From NCBI GenBank assembly GCA_903913865.1, contig CAIWMU010000150.1:1-49685 (forward strand): a stretch of 49,685 nucleotides of DNA, in the 5' to 3' direction. The notes under the pieces are model-generated. The model was not told the origin of the DNA. It saw only the letters and a program-made list of their open reading frames with translations, and did not search any database. A program made the translations under genes and the position numbers. Numbering within the stretch: the first letter of the stretch is position 1; every line of letters begins with the position of its first letter. The DNA comes from an uncultured Verrucomicrobia subdivision 3 bacterium. Its GTDB lineage: Bacteria; Verrucomicrobiota; Verrucomicrobiia; Limisphaerales; UBA8199. Below are positions 7,267 through 16,303 of the stretch, piece after piece.

Positions 7267-9333
7267 TTGAGCACTTCCCCGAATGAACCGGGTTTGTCGT
7301 CCAGGGAGGCCGTTCCGAGCCCGGCGCGGCGGACCTTCAGAGGGGCCGTGCAGCCCACTCCTTCGCAGATTTATCGTCAGATCCGGCAACCGCATCCACC
7401 GCCATTGTTGAAGGGGTTGGACGCAAAAGTCCACCACCTGTCCGGTGTAATCCGAAGGCGGTCAGGGTTACTCTCCCAGCTACAGGCGCAGGCTGCCGAG
7501 GTGGAATCAATGGCCCCGCAATTCAGCGAGATGCCGGATCACCAACTTCACGAAAAGCTGATGGAGTGCAGGGATGTGTTTCGTAGAGGGGGCGCAGGGG
7601 TGGGGGCATCCCTGCTGACGTCATTGGCTGCGATCAGGGAGGCTTCGGATAGGAGGCTTGGGCTTCGGCCCTTTCCGGTCCAAATCATGGGGGCGCTTGC
7701 GCTGCATCATGGATGGCTTGCTGAGATGGCCACAGGGGAGGGAAAGACTCTCACTGCGGGATTGGCCGCCGTCCTTGCAGGGTGGTCCCGCCATCCATGT
7801 CACATCGTTACGGTCAATGACTATCTGGTGGGGCGGGATGCTGAATGGATGCGGCCCCTGACAGCATTTTGCGGGGTTCGGGTGGGCACGGTGACAGCCA
7901 GCATGCCATTGCCAGAGCGGAGGAGGGGGTATGCGTCGGATGTTACCTATGTGACCAGCAAAGAGTTGCTGGCCGATTTCCTCAGGGACAGGCTCCGACT
8001 TGGTGCGTTAAGCAACCCTACACGCCGCCTTTTGCGCGAGTTGTTGCGGCCCCGGGATGCGTCTGGAGATGATGGGCTCGCACTTCGAGGTCTGCATTCC
8101 GCCATCGTGGACGAGGCAGACAGTGTGCTCATCGATGAGGCTGTCACCCCTCTCATCATCTCGCAGCCACGGAAGAATCCCTACCTGGAGGCGTCGGTCA
8201 CGACCGCCCGGGGGATCGCCGAAGGGCTCGTGCCCGACACTGATTTTCGGGTTGTCGATCGCTACCGTGAGATCGAACTCACGCGGCATGGGAAAGATCG
8301 ACTCGCTGGTCTGTGCAAGGATCTTGAGGGGCTGTGGAGGGGGGAAGCCCGGCGGGAGGAACTCATCCGTCAGGCTCTGGTGGCGCGCGAGTTTTTTATC
8401 CGGGACAAGCAATACATCATCGTGGACGGCAGGGTGGTGATTGTGGATGAATTCACCGGCAGACAGATGGCCCAGCGGACCTGGAGGCAGGGTCTGCACC
8501 AGGCAATTGAAGCCAAGGAGAACATTCCTCTCTCAGATCCATCGGAAACCATTGCGAGGCTGAGTTTTCAGCGGTTCTTCCGGTGTTTTAGTCATATTTC
8601 AGGGATGACTGGGACGGCCCGGGAGGCGGCAGCGGAATTTTGGCAGATTTACAAGCTGCCGGTCGTTTCCATCCCGACGAATCGTCCTTGTATCAGAAAG
8701 CAGCTGCCTGACGTTGTTTTCAGAACCGCATCAGAGAAGTGGAAGGGAGTGGCCGATGAGGTTGAACGTATGCACTCCACAGGCCGGCCGATTCTTGTCG
8801 GAACGCGGAATGTGGATGTGAGCGAAAAACTGGCGGCGCTCCTTGCAGATCGCCACATTCCCTGCAAGGTTTTGAACGCTGTCAGGCATCAGGACGAGGC
8901 CGTGGTCGTTGCACAGGCAGGAGAGCCCGGCTGCATCACGATCGCCACGAACATGGCCGGGCGTGGCACCGACATCAAACTTGGCAACGGCGTTGCCGCG
9001 ATGGGGGGATTGCATGTTCTGGCGACCGAACGGCATGAGTCGGGCCGGGTGGACCGCCAGTTGATCGGTCGCGCGGCACGGCAGGGTGACCCCGGGAGCT
9101 GCCAGATTTTCGCAAGCCTTGAGGATGACCTTCTAGTCCGCCATCTTCCCGGTTCGGTCCTTGGGGCCGTCCGAAGAGTTGCTGACTCAGGGAGGATGTC
9201 ATGGATCAGTTCACCAGCTTTCAGATTCGCACAACGTCGAGCTCAGGCGCTGGCCTTCCATCAGAGGCAGGCCGTGCTTGCTTCGGACACGTGGCTCGAT
9301 GAGAGCCTTTCCTTTGCTGGCGTGGGTGTGTAG
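7267..9333 (+). CDS. shortened SecA-like translocase ATPase
   Basis: 688 residues, against about 850-900 for housekeeping SecA. The motor is intact: Walker A MATGEGKT at 154-161, DEAD box DEAD at 282-285, and the second motor domain with NMAGRGTDIKLG (about 562-573) and GRAARQGDPGS. A pre-protein cross-linking region between the motor halves is also present (FTGRQMAQRTWRQGLHQAIEAK). The protein ends at the beginning of the helical scaffold, so the helical wing, the two-helix finger and the C-terminal zinc-binding tail are missing. The N-terminus is about 50 residues longer than in E. coli SecA. TTG 7267, 3 nt after the M50 stop, is the assumed start; an internal GTG near 7347 is possible. This is a specialised paralogue, not the essential SecA. 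Confidence 0.85.
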   Translation: MSTSPNEPGLSSREAVPSPARRTFRGAVQPTPSQIYRQIRQPHPPPLLKGLDAKVHHLSGVIRRRSGLLSQLQAQAAEVESMAPQFSEMPDHQLHEKLMECRDVFRRGGAGVGASLLTSLAAIREASDRRLGLRPFPVQIMGALALHHGWLAEMATGEGKTLTAGLAAVLAGWSRHPCHIVTVNDYLVGRDAEWMRPLTAFCGVRVGTVTASMPLPERRRGYASDVTYVTSKELLADFLRDRLRLGALSNPTRRLLRELLRPRDASGDDGLALRGLHSAIVDEADSVLIDEAVTPLIISQPRKNPYLEASVTTARGIAEGLVPDTDFRVVDRYREIELTRHGKDRLAGLCKDLEGLWRGEARREELIRQALVAREFFIRDKQYIIVDGRVVIVDEFTGRQMAQRTWRQGLHQAIEAKENIPLSDPSETIARLSFQRFFRCFSHISGMTGTAREAAAEFWQIYKLPVVSIPTNRPCIRKQLPDVVFRTASEKWKGVADEVERMHSTGRPILVGTRNVDVSEKLAALLADRHIPCKVLNAVRHQDEAVVVAQAGEPGCITIATNMAGRGTDIKLGNGVAAMGGLHVLATERHESGRVDRQLIGRAARQGDPGSCQIFASLEDDLLVRHLPGSVLGAVRRVADSGRMSWISSPAFRFAQRRAQALAFHQRQAVLASDTWLDESLSFAGVGV

Positions 9334-9343
9334 TGTTGCACCC

Positions 9344-10129
9344 ATGAGAACCAAAAGTCGCATCCTCAGTCTGACCCTCGCCTGTGGGATTTTGGGCATT
9401 ACCTGTGAATGGGCATCCCATGCACAGCCCACCCCCGCACCCACTCCGAAGCGGGTGCTCTTCGTGACGGGTGTGGATTACCCGGGGCATCATTGGCGAG
9501 AGACGGCCCCCGCTCTGGTGCGATCCCTCTCTGCTGACCCAAGACTCACCGTCGTGACTATCGAGAGCCCGGCATTTCTTGATTCTGCGGCGATCACAAA
9601 TTTCGACTGCATTTTCTTGCACTTTCAGAACTGGGAACAGCCGGGACCGGGAGGGGTCGCAAAGACCAACCTGCTTCGGTTTGTTGAGCGGGGCGGGGGA
9701 CTGGTACTCGCTCATTTTGCCTGTGGCGCGTGGTATGGAGAGTGGCCGGAATTCGAGTCAATCGCAGGGCGGGTTTGGTTCGGATCAAATCCCGGACCCG
9801 GCAAACGGCAGCATGATCCATTTGGCAAGTTTCAGGTTGAGTTTGCAAAGGCGGATCATGAAATCGTTCAGGGTTTGAAGCCGTTTGAGACGGAAGATGA
9901 ACTCTACACCTGTCTGACGGGGAACCACCCCATCGAGGTAGTGGCCCAGTCGAAATCCAGGATTGATGGCGAATACTATCCGATTGCCTTCACTTCACGT
10001 TATGGCAAGGGCAGAACCTTCCACTGTGTGCTTGGGCATGACACGCGCGCATTGGCCAAGTCGGAGGTGCAGGAATTGTTCCAGCGTGGGTGTGCATGGA
10101 CCAGCGGGTTGGAGCCGAAGAAACCCTGA
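9344..10129 (+). CDS. secreted ThuA-domain protein
   Basis: 261 residues. A signal peptide (about 1-30, ending near ASHAQ) precedes a class I glutamine-amidotransferase-like ThuA fold: KRVLFVTGVDYPGHHWRETA at the first strand, VERGGGLVLAHFACGAWYGE in the middle, and FTSRYGKGRTFHCVLGHDTR near the end. ThuA was named for trehalose utilisation in rhizobia; family members act on oxidised (3-keto) sugars, but the reaction of this one is unknown. The start ATG 9344 is chosen because it gives a clean signal peptide; a longer frame reaching back into the SecA-like gene is not credible. It begins 10 nt after the SecA-like stop, so it may be co-transcribed, though its family has no known link to export. 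Confidence 0.8.
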   Translation: MRTKSRILSLTLACGILGITCEWASHAQPTPAPTPKRVLFVTGVDYPGHHWRETAPALVRSLSADPRLTVVTIESPAFLDSAAITNFDCIFLHFQNWEQPGPGGVAKTNLLRFVERGGGLVLAHFACGAWYGEWPEFESIAGRVWFGSNPGPGKRQHDPFGKFQVEFAKADHEIVQGLKPFETEDELYTCLTGNHPIEVVAQSKSRIDGEYYPIAFTSRYGKGRTFHCVLGHDTRALAKSEVQELFQRGCAWTSGLEPKKP

Positions 10130-10291
10130 CGTTGGCAGCCCTGTTTGATTTGCGGTTTGGATTTGGGAGATTCGCTTCACAAAGCATTTGCGAGCCAGGC
10201 TGTTGGCTCCAAAACCCATGCTGTTTTGTAATTGCTGGAAGCCGTGCTTTGGCCTACCAGTATTCATAGCAGGAGATTGTTTAACATAATT
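10130..10291. other. intergenic region between ThuA and lemA with a small hairpin
   Basis: 162 nt without a convincing gene. A 6-bp stem GAGCCA (10192-10197) / TGGCTC (10204-10209) with a 6-nt loop could be a weak terminator or an mRNA end for the upstream cluster; no T-run follows. AGGAG at 10271-10275 is the only Shine-Dalgarno-like sequence before lemA, but it lies 16 nt from ATG 10292, further than usual. Confidence 0.3.
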
Positions 10292-10888
10292 ATGAATCCG
10301 ATTCTACTTTTGGTAATATTGGCGGTTCCGGTGATCCTCGCCTTTCTTTGGGCCGTGGGTGCCTACAACGGTCTTGTGACACTTCGCAACCGGTTCAAGA
10401 ATGCATTCGCACAGATTGATGTTCAGCTGAAGCGCCGCTACGACCTGATCCCTAATCTCGTTGAGACGGCAAAAGGCTACATGAAGCACGAACGTGGCAC
10501 GCTTGAGGCCGTTATCTCGGCCCGGAACGCCGCGTCGTCCGCCCAGTCCCGCGCCGCCCAGATTCCCGGAGATCCCGGGGCGATGAAGGAGTTGGCAGGA
10601 GCTGAGGCTGCCCTCACAGGAACGCTGGGACGCCTGTTCGCTCTTGCAGAGGCCTATCCCGATTTGAAGGCCAACACGACCATGAACGGACTCATGGAAG
10701 AGTTGACATCCACCGAGAACAAAGTTTCCTTCGCCCGGCAGTCCTATAACGATGCCGTCATGCAGTATAATACGGGGAGGGAGTTGTTTCCGACCAACCT
10801 GGTCGCGGGTGCCTTCAATTTCACTGCAGCAGAGTTGTTTGTCGTGGAACGGCCGGAGGAAAAGCAGGCACCCAAGGTATCCTTTTGA
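10292..10888 (+). CDS. lemA: LemA family membrane protein
   Basis: 198 residues with one N-terminal transmembrane helix (about 4-25), followed by the helical LemA domain. Recognisable are AYNGLVTLRNRFKNAFAQID, then LKRRYDLIPNLVETAKGYMK and AFNFTAAELFVVE near the end. The N-terminus is expected outside or periplasmic and short, with a long helical bundle. The function of LemA is not well defined; in bacteria it is commonly encoded next to an HtpX-type M48 protease, and that is the arrangement here (100 nt apart, same strand). ATG 10292 is preferred over the upstream in-frame codon at 10232 because it starts directly at the membrane helix. Confidence 0.9.
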   Translation: MNPILLLVILAVPVILAFLWAVGAYNGLVTLRNRFKNAFAQIDVQLKRRYDLIPNLVETAKGYMKHERGTLEAVISARNAASSAQSRAAQIPGDPGAMKELAGAEAALTGTLGRLFALAEAYPDLKANTTMNGLMEELTSTENKVSFARQSYNDAVMQYNTGRELFPTNLVAGAFNFTAAELFVVERPEEKQAPKVSF

Positions 10889-10988
10889 TCTCAGGACTCG
10901 TTCTACGATCCGTCTGTTGGGGCAGTGGCTGTTCTTAAGGCCCCCCAACGAAGCACATTGCAAAGAGGTTTGATCAGTTCCAGCATTC

Positions 10989-12974
10989 ATGTCCATGGAC
11001 TTCTTCAAACGTCAGGACGACTCGCGGCGCAACACTAAGTGGCTCGTGTGCTACTTCGGTCTCGGGGTCGCAGCGGTTACCGTCTGCATTTACCTGGTCT
11101 GTGTTGTCGCGTTCAGTGGGGTTTCCCGTGATCGCCGCCACCGTTATGCCGAGGCCCAACCGATTCAACTCTGGAGACCGGAGCTATTTCTTTGGGTCAG
11201 TGGCCTGACGGTGACTGTCATCGGCATCGCCAGCTTCGCAAAGATTGCGGAGCTTTCCCAGGGGGGCGGGGCGGTTGCCTCCAGCCTTGGTGGACGTCTA
11301 GTAAATTCAGGAACGACCGACCCGCATGAGCGTAAGTTACTCAATATTGTTGAGGAAATGGCGATCGCCTCCGGCATACCGGTTCCCCAGGTTTATGTCC
11401 TCCCCTCAGAGGATGGGATCAACGCCTTCGCTGCCGGAAACTCCCCCAGTGATGCTGCCGTGGCTGTGACTTCAGGGGCACTGCGTGTCCTGTCGAGGGA
11501 TGAGTTGCAGGGGGTCATTGCCCACGAATTCAGTCATATTCTGAATGGGGACATGCGGTTGAACCTGCGCCTGATGGGGGTCGTTTTCGGGATCATGTGC
11601 ATCGCCGTCATTGGCCGTATTCTTCTGGAGGTTCGTTCCGGTGGAAAAGACAAGAATCCTCTGCCATTTGTCGGTCTTGCGCTCCTGATCATCGGCTGGC
11701 TTGGAGTCTTTTTTGGACGGTTGATCCAGGCCGGCGTAAGCAGGCAGCGGGAGTTTCTGGCGGATGCCTCCGCAGTGCAGTTCACGCGCAACCCGCTCGG
11801 GTTGGCAGGCGCATTGAAGAAGATCGGCGGCTGGAGCAGTGGTTCCCGCGTCAACAGTCCACATGCCGACGAGGCATGCCATCTGTTTTTTGGTGGTGGC
11901 AGGGGATCATCCCTCTTCGGGTTCATGGACACTCATCCTCCCCTTGAGGCTCGGATCAAGGCTCTCGACCCGGAGTTTAACGGTGTCTTTGAAAAAGCCT
12001 CTGCTTCCCGTGAAGAAACCGGGCAGGTCCATGCAAAGCCTGGCAGCAGCAAGGTTCAGCAGCTCTTTCAGGGTTCGAATCGGTCCACTGCCAATACCCT
12101 TGCCGGATCCAAAGTTCCCAACACCCCACCTGTGATCGTGGCCAATGGGCTGTTCTCCAGCGTGGGCAATCCTGAGTTCTCCCATCTCCGGTTTGCAGCC
12201 CGGTTGCAGGGGGAGATGTCTCCGTTGCTGCGTTCAGAGGTTCGGGATTCCCTTGGAGCCGCGTCCCTTACTTATGCACTCCTTCTCAGTGAGGATGCAG
12301 GGATCAGGTCGATCCAGCTGCAAAGGCTTAAGGAAATCTCTGGCCCTGAGGCGCTTGCTGAGACGGAGCGGCTGCAGGAGGAAGTCTCGGCGCTGGCTGC
12401 CAACACCAAATTGCCGCTTGTGGATCTTGCGGTTCCGGCCCTTCGCCTGATGTCAAAGCCGCAGTTTGACGTGTTCGTCCAAACGATGGCAGCGTTGATC
12501 GAGGCAGATGAACAAGTCGATCTGTTCGAGTTCATGCTCCAGAAGATGGTTGTCCGCCACGTTCAGCCGCACTTCGATCAACAGTCGCGTGCGGTCATCG
12601 AGTTTTACGCCCTGCGTCCACTCGTTCGTGAATGCGGAGTGATTCTTTCGGCGTTGGCATATGCGGGACAGGGTGGACTTGACAACGTATCCAGCGCCTT
12701 CCAACGTGGCGCCGAGACGATCAGCCAGGCCTCGCGTGAGTCGTTGTTTCTTGAGGACAGGGAGAACTGTGAATTGACCCACATCGATCAGGCTTTGAAC
12801 CGCCTCTCGCGAGCGGTTCCGCAGATTCGCAAGCTGGCGTTGCAAGCCTGTATGATGACAGTGGCGGCAGATGGGGTTGTGACGGAACTTGAGGCCGAGT
12901 TGCTCCGCGCCATCGCCGATACCATTGATTGTCCGCTCCCGCCTGCCTTCACCGGGTCGTCTGAGGAAGTCTGA
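10989..12974 (+). CDS. M48 (HtpX-like) zinc metalloprotease with long C-terminal TerB-like region
   Basis: 661 residues. Two N-terminal transmembrane helices (about 20-42 and 60-85) are followed by the M48 catalytic domain, with HEFSH at 179-183 and the downstream zinc ligand in SRQREFLADASAVQF. Two more helices lie between these motifs. This is the HtpX topology, in which the protease faces the cytoplasm and degrades damaged membrane proteins. HtpX is normally about 290-330 residues; here another ~330 follow, including a low-complexity linker (about 335-375) and, near the C-terminus, a TerB-like acidic helical motif (MMTVAADGVVTELEAELLRA). The extension may bind metal or a partner protein; its role is unknown. 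LemA lies directly upstream. ATG 10989 is followed by a second ATG at 10995. Confidence 0.85.
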   Translation: MSMDFFKRQDDSRRNTKWLVCYFGLGVAAVTVCIYLVCVVAFSGVSRDRRHRYAEAQPIQLWRPELFLWVSGLTVTVIGIASFAKIAELSQGGGAVASSLGGRLVNSGTTDPHERKLLNIVEEMAIASGIPVPQVYVLPSEDGINAFAAGNSPSDAAVAVTSGALRVLSRDELQGVIAHEFSHILNGDMRLNLRLMGVVFGIMCIAVIGRILLEVRSGGKDKNPLPFVGLALLIIGWLGVFFGRLIQAGVSRQREFLADASAVQFTRNPLGLAGALKKIGGWSSGSRVNSPHADEACHLFFGGGRGSSLFGFMDTHPPLEARIKALDPEFNGVFEKASASREETGQVHAKPGSSKVQQLFQGSNRSTANTLAGSKVPNTPPVIVANGLFSSVGNPEFSHLRFAARLQGEMSPLLRSEVRDSLGAASLTYALLLSEDAGIRSIQLQRLKEISGPEALAETERLQEEVSALAANTKLPLVDLAVPALRLMSKPQFDVFVQTMAALIEADEQVDLFEFMLQKMVVRHVQPHFDQQSRAVIEFYALRPLVRECGVILSALAYAGQGGLDNVSSAFQRGAETISQASRESLFLEDRENCELTHIDQALNRLSRAVPQIRKLALQACMMTVAADGVVTELEAELLRAIADTIDCPLPPAFTGSSEEV

Positions 12975-13084
12975 GGAGCTTCATCATCGGGCGGGAGGCT
13001 GCCGCTGTTCCGGTGTTACAGGTCGTGCGATGGGTGTAATGGTCGTGACCAATCTCCAGATAGCAACCGACGGGCCCCTGCCGG

Positions 13085-14200
13085 GTGGTGGATTCATTTG
13101 ATCTTCCGGATGGAAACGAGAAGATTTTTGCTGACTTTTCCAAGCCGATCACAAACCTCTTTGGCATAGTGCTGTTCCCAGTTGATCTTTATTTTGCTGC
13201 GATTGCGGGCGCGCTCACTCTGACGTGGGCATGCCTGCCTCTCTGGCGTCGTTGGTGTGTCCGGACGAATCTGGTGGATGACCCTGGACATCGAAAAATT
13301 CATTCAAAGCCCATACCGCTTGCAGGTGGTTTGGCCGTGATGACCGGAATCCTCTCATCCCTCCTGATAGGGCTTTGCATCCTTTGGTTGATTGAGCGGT
13401 TTGGAGGCGACTCCAGTAACGGTTCCGGGATTAGGCGGGTATTGGGAATTCTCGATAACAGGATGGCACACCCCCTGACCTATGGGCTAGGGAAGCGCGG
13501 GTTCGAACTGGTGGGAATCCTCGGCGGGGCTTTGGGAATGCTTCTCGTTGGCTGGATTGACGACAAGTATGAGTTGCGTGCAGGGGGCAAGTTTTTGATG
13601 CAGGGGCTGATAGCCTTTATGGTGGCTCTTGCCGGGGTGCGTATCACCCTGTTTGTCCCAAGTCTGGCCTTCAGTTATGTCATCACGGTCCTGTGGATTT
13701 TGACTGTGATCAATGCGTTCAATTTCATGGACAACATGAATGGGTTGTGCGGTGGTCTGGGTGCGATCGGGGCCTGGTATTTCGCCATGTTCGCAGCCCG
13801 CGAGGGGCACTACCTTGTTGCGTTGATCGCATTTCTAACGTTCGGAGCGCTTCTGGGCTTTTTACCATGGAATTTTCCAGAAGCCCGGGTCTTCCTTGGG
13901 GATGCGGGGAGTCATCTTGTGGGATACCTGCTCGCCGTTCTAGCGATTCTACCGCACTTCCACAGCGCAGCAACTCCCCGACCCTGGGCGGTAGTTCTTC
14001 CACTGCTTGTGCTGGCGCTGCCGCTGGCGGACATGGCATGGGTTGTGGTGCTCCGGTGGAGGATGGGGAAGCCCTTTTATATCGGGGACACCAACCACCT
14101 CTCCCACCGTCTGGCGCGAGCCGGTCTTGGACAGAGGCTGTCGGTGTTGCTCATATGGCTCATGGCAACCTTCTTTGGCGGTCTAGCCTTCTGGCTCTGA
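13085..14200 (+). CDS. MraY/WecA-type polyprenyl-phosphate sugar-1-phosphate transferase
   Basis: 371 residues, about 10 membrane segments. The family motifs are clear: VDDPGHRKIHSKPIPLAGGL near residue 60, GWIDDKYELRAGGKFLMQ, NAFNFMDNMNGLCGGLGAIG, and PWNFPEARVFLGDAGSHLVG with the conserved Asp, then DTNHLSHRL near the C-terminus. These enzymes transfer a sugar-1-phosphate from a UDP-sugar to undecaprenyl phosphate on the cytoplasmic face. The HxSHRL-type ending and the NMNGLCGG motif favour the WecA/TagO branch (O-antigen, exopolysaccharide or cell-wall polymer initiation) over MraY. The exact donor sugar is not determined. The start is uncertain (GTG 13085, or a GTG about 80 nt later). It may share a transcript with the M48 gene 110 nt upstream. 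Confidence 0.85.
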   Translation: MVDSFDLPDGNEKIFADFSKPITNLFGIVLFPVDLYFAAIAGALTLTWACLPLWRRWCVRTNLVDDPGHRKIHSKPIPLAGGLAVMTGILSSLLIGLCILWLIERFGGDSSNGSGIRRVLGILDNRMAHPLTYGLGKRGFELVGILGGALGMLLVGWIDDKYELRAGGKFLMQGLIAFMVALAGVRITLFVPSLAFSYVITVLWILTVINAFNFMDNMNGLCGGLGAIGAWYFAMFAAREGHYLVALIAFLTFGALLGFLPWNFPEARVFLGDAGSHLVGYLLAVLAILPHFHSAATPRPWAVVLPLLVLALPLADMAWVVVLRWRMGKPFYIGDTNHLSHRLARAGLGQRLSVLLIWLMATFFGGLAFWL

Positions 14201-14207
14201 GCAACTG

Positions 14208-14226
14208 AACGGGACGAAAGGCCGTT
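14208..14226. terminator. weak hairpin between convergent genes
   Basis: In the 36-nt gap between two convergent genes, AACGG (14208-14212) can pair with CCGTT (14222-14226), followed by a short TTT on the plus strand. A competing CGAAA/TTTCG pairing is also possible. It is a candidate terminator only. Confidence 0.3.
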
Positions 14227-14236
14227 TTCGATGTGA

Positions 14237-16126
14237 TTACTCCTCAGTCTTGCTGGTCGAATCGATCACTTCGGAGAAGATTGTCAGGACTTCAGAGCGA
14301 AGCAGGGCACCCACCAGCTTGTTTTCCTTCAGGTTGTTTACGACGGGTATGTTGCGCTGTTCGCTGGCGAGCACCGCTGGCAGGATTTCGATGAGGCGCT
14401 GTCCCGGTGTCACTGGGACTGGCGCCGGACGCATGACATCATGGGCGATGACTCCGGGTATCGATTCACCTTGCCCAAGGTGCTCCTTCAAATCCTGAAG
14501 CGCAACCATCCCCACAAGTTGATTGTGTTCATCGACCACGGGGAGGAAATTGTTGGAACTGCCGAGAAATCTCTCCGCGATCTCCTGGAATTGGGTGTTC
14601 TCCCGCAGGGGGGGGACAGGGGCGAGCATGACCTCCCCGACTGTGCGGGCGGAGGGAGAGTCGGATCCGGTGGGATCGGTGGGGACTTGCAATCCTTTTT
14701 GCCGAAGTGGGTCTGTATAAATGGATCCGGCATGCCATCGGCGGCTCATCAGACTGGAAACCACGCAAGCGAGCATGAGGGGTGGCATGAGGGAATAGTC
14801 CATCGATATTTCAAATATCATGATCATTGCCAGCAACGGGGATCGAATGGTGGATGCCAGCATCCCTCCCATTCCAACCATCGCAAAGGTGAGGACCGGA
14901 AGGTTCATCCCGAAGCCCAAATGTTGCAGAAGCAGGCCGAAGGAGGCCCCGAGGGCGGCTCCCAGAAACAGAGTTGGCGTGAAGACTCCCCCCACTGCTC
15001 CAGATCCCACCGTGATGAGGGTTGCTCCTCCCTTGGCAACAAGCAGACCGGTCAGGTAGTAGGCTCCATTCAACCCCTCCGGGTAGTCATTCTGGAGAAT
15101 GCGATTTGTGACCACATAACCGTTTCCCCAAACCTCAGGGTATTTCCACGCGATGATTCCAACCAACAGCCCCCCCAACGCCAGCCGCACGGGGATTGGA
15201 ATCTTGAGACTCAAAAAACCTGATTCCGTCCGGCTGAGCAACTTCAGGAAGAGCGCCCCGGCCATCCCTGAGATCAGGCCAAGAACGAGAAACCAGGGCA
15301 ACTGTGTGATGCTGGTGAATTCAAACGGAGGCACATGATACCATGTCTGCAAGCCGAAGAAACTTCTGGATACCATCGTCGAGACCACTGATGCAAAAAC
15401 CAGCGGAGCAAACATGTGCATCGAGAAATTGCCTAGCACGATCCAGGCGGCAAAAACAGCTCCGGAGATCGGGGCATTGTATGCGGCGGATATTCCCGCC
15501 GCCGCACCACATCCCACCAGCAATCGGAGCCGGTATGGATGCCAGAGGGCGACTTGGCCGATTTTGGATGCGATGGTTGCCGACAGTTGCGTGATCGCCC
15601 CCTCCCGTCCTATGGAGGCGCCTGTGCCAATGCTGATCAGGGAGGAAAGAAACTTCACGATCGCAGTGCGAAACGGCAGTCGGCCATCGCCTGCCACCAC
15701 GACTTCAAGCAGGTTGCCGGACCTTTGCGGACCTACCAAACGCAATCCCCAGAACAAAGTCAATCCGGCCCCAAGTCCCCCCAACATGGGGATCAGGAGA
15801 CGTTCCAGAGGGGGCATGATTTCCGCGGCCTCGACTAGATCTCCGGCGCGGCCCAGGAAGACCGTTTTGATGAGTTCAGTTGAGTGGGATGCCAAAAGGT
15901 TCACCAAACCGCCGATGACACCAATTCCCCCTGCGAGAAACAGGTGAAACGCATCCTCGCTGAAGTGGAGTCTCTCCCGAAGTCGCAATCCCTGGCGCCA
16001 ATGTTTATGGGACTGTTGGCGCAGGCGATCCAGCAACTCTCTGTGGAACAACCAATTCACCGTAGTAATGTAGCAGAAACTTGTGAATAGAGAACGATCA
16101 AAAGGGAGGATTGATCCCCTTTGCAA
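14237..16126 (-). CDS. ClC family chloride channel/transporter with two CBS domains
   Basis: 629 residues. The membrane part (about 60-460) has the ClC selectivity-filter motifs: GTGASIGREGAI with the gating glutamate at E175, and GSGAVGGVFTPTLFLGAALG. The first filter motif (GSGIP in E. coli ClcA) is replaced by PQRSGNLLEVV, which is usual in CBS-containing bacterial ClCs. The C-terminal ~150 residues form a CBS pair (VGEVMLAPVPPLREN... and HDVMRPAPVPVTPGQRLIEI) that typically senses adenine nucleotides. The role is chloride/proton movement across the inner membrane. The first start is TTG 16126; a GTG at 16060 would give a shorter N-terminus and is equally plausible. It is a single gene, transcribed divergently from the aminotransferase gene at 16304. 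Confidence 0.9.
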   Translation of the reverse strand: MQRGSILPFDRSLFTSFCYITTVNWLFHRELLDRLRQQSHKHWRQGLRLRERLHFSEDAFHLFLAGGIGVIGGLVNLLASHSTELIKTVFLGRAGDLVEAAEIMPPLERLLIPMLGGLGAGLTLFWGLRLVGPQRSGNLLEVVVAGDGRLPFRTAIVKFLSSLISIGTGASIGREGAITQLSATIASKIGQVALWHPYRLRLLVGCGAAAGISAAYNAPISGAVFAAWIVLGNFSMHMFAPLVFASVVSTMVSRSFFGLQTWYHVPPFEFTSITQLPWFLVLGLISGMAGALFLKLLSRTESGFLSLKIPIPVRLALGGLLVGIIAWKYPEVWGNGYVVTNRILQNDYPEGLNGAYYLTGLLVAKGGATLITVGSGAVGGVFTPTLFLGAALGASFGLLLQHLGFGMNLPVLTFAMVGMGGMLASTIRSPLLAMIMIFEISMDYSLMPPLMLACVVSSLMSRRWHAGSIYTDPLRQKGLQVPTDPTGSDSPSARTVGEVMLAPVPPLRENTQFQEIAERFLGSSNNFLPVVDEHNQLVGMVALQDLKEHLGQGESIPGVIAHDVMRPAPVPVTPGQRLIEILPAVLASEQRNIPVVNNLKENKLVGALLRSEVLTIFSEVIDSTSKTEE

Positions 16127-16239
16127 TCCCCCGTCTTGAGGTTCCGATCGACTTCAAAATCCAGACCTCTGACCCATCTGACCTGGTGCTGAGGGGTGAA
16201 TGCGTCAGGCGAGTCAGGAGATTGCAGGGACAAAAACGT

Positions 16240-16267
16240 TTGACGGGCAGTTTCATCCCGTCACAAT
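16240..16267 (+). promoter_or_regulatory. possible sigma70-type promoter of the aminotransferase gene
   Basis: TTGACG (16240-16245), a 16-nt spacer and CACAAT (16262-16267) lie about 37 nt before ATG 16304. The match to the sigma70 consensus is five of six and four of six. No Shine-Dalgarno is obvious between it and the start. Confidence 0.35.
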
Positions 16268-16303
16268 GGGTGGACACAACAACGATTTTCCGGGAAAGAC
16301 TCC

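Noticed and set aside
14441-15223. 260-codon frame on the plus strand within the ClC gene
   Set aside because: It is an antisense shadow of the ClC channel; its composition is low-complexity Gly/His/Glu-rich.
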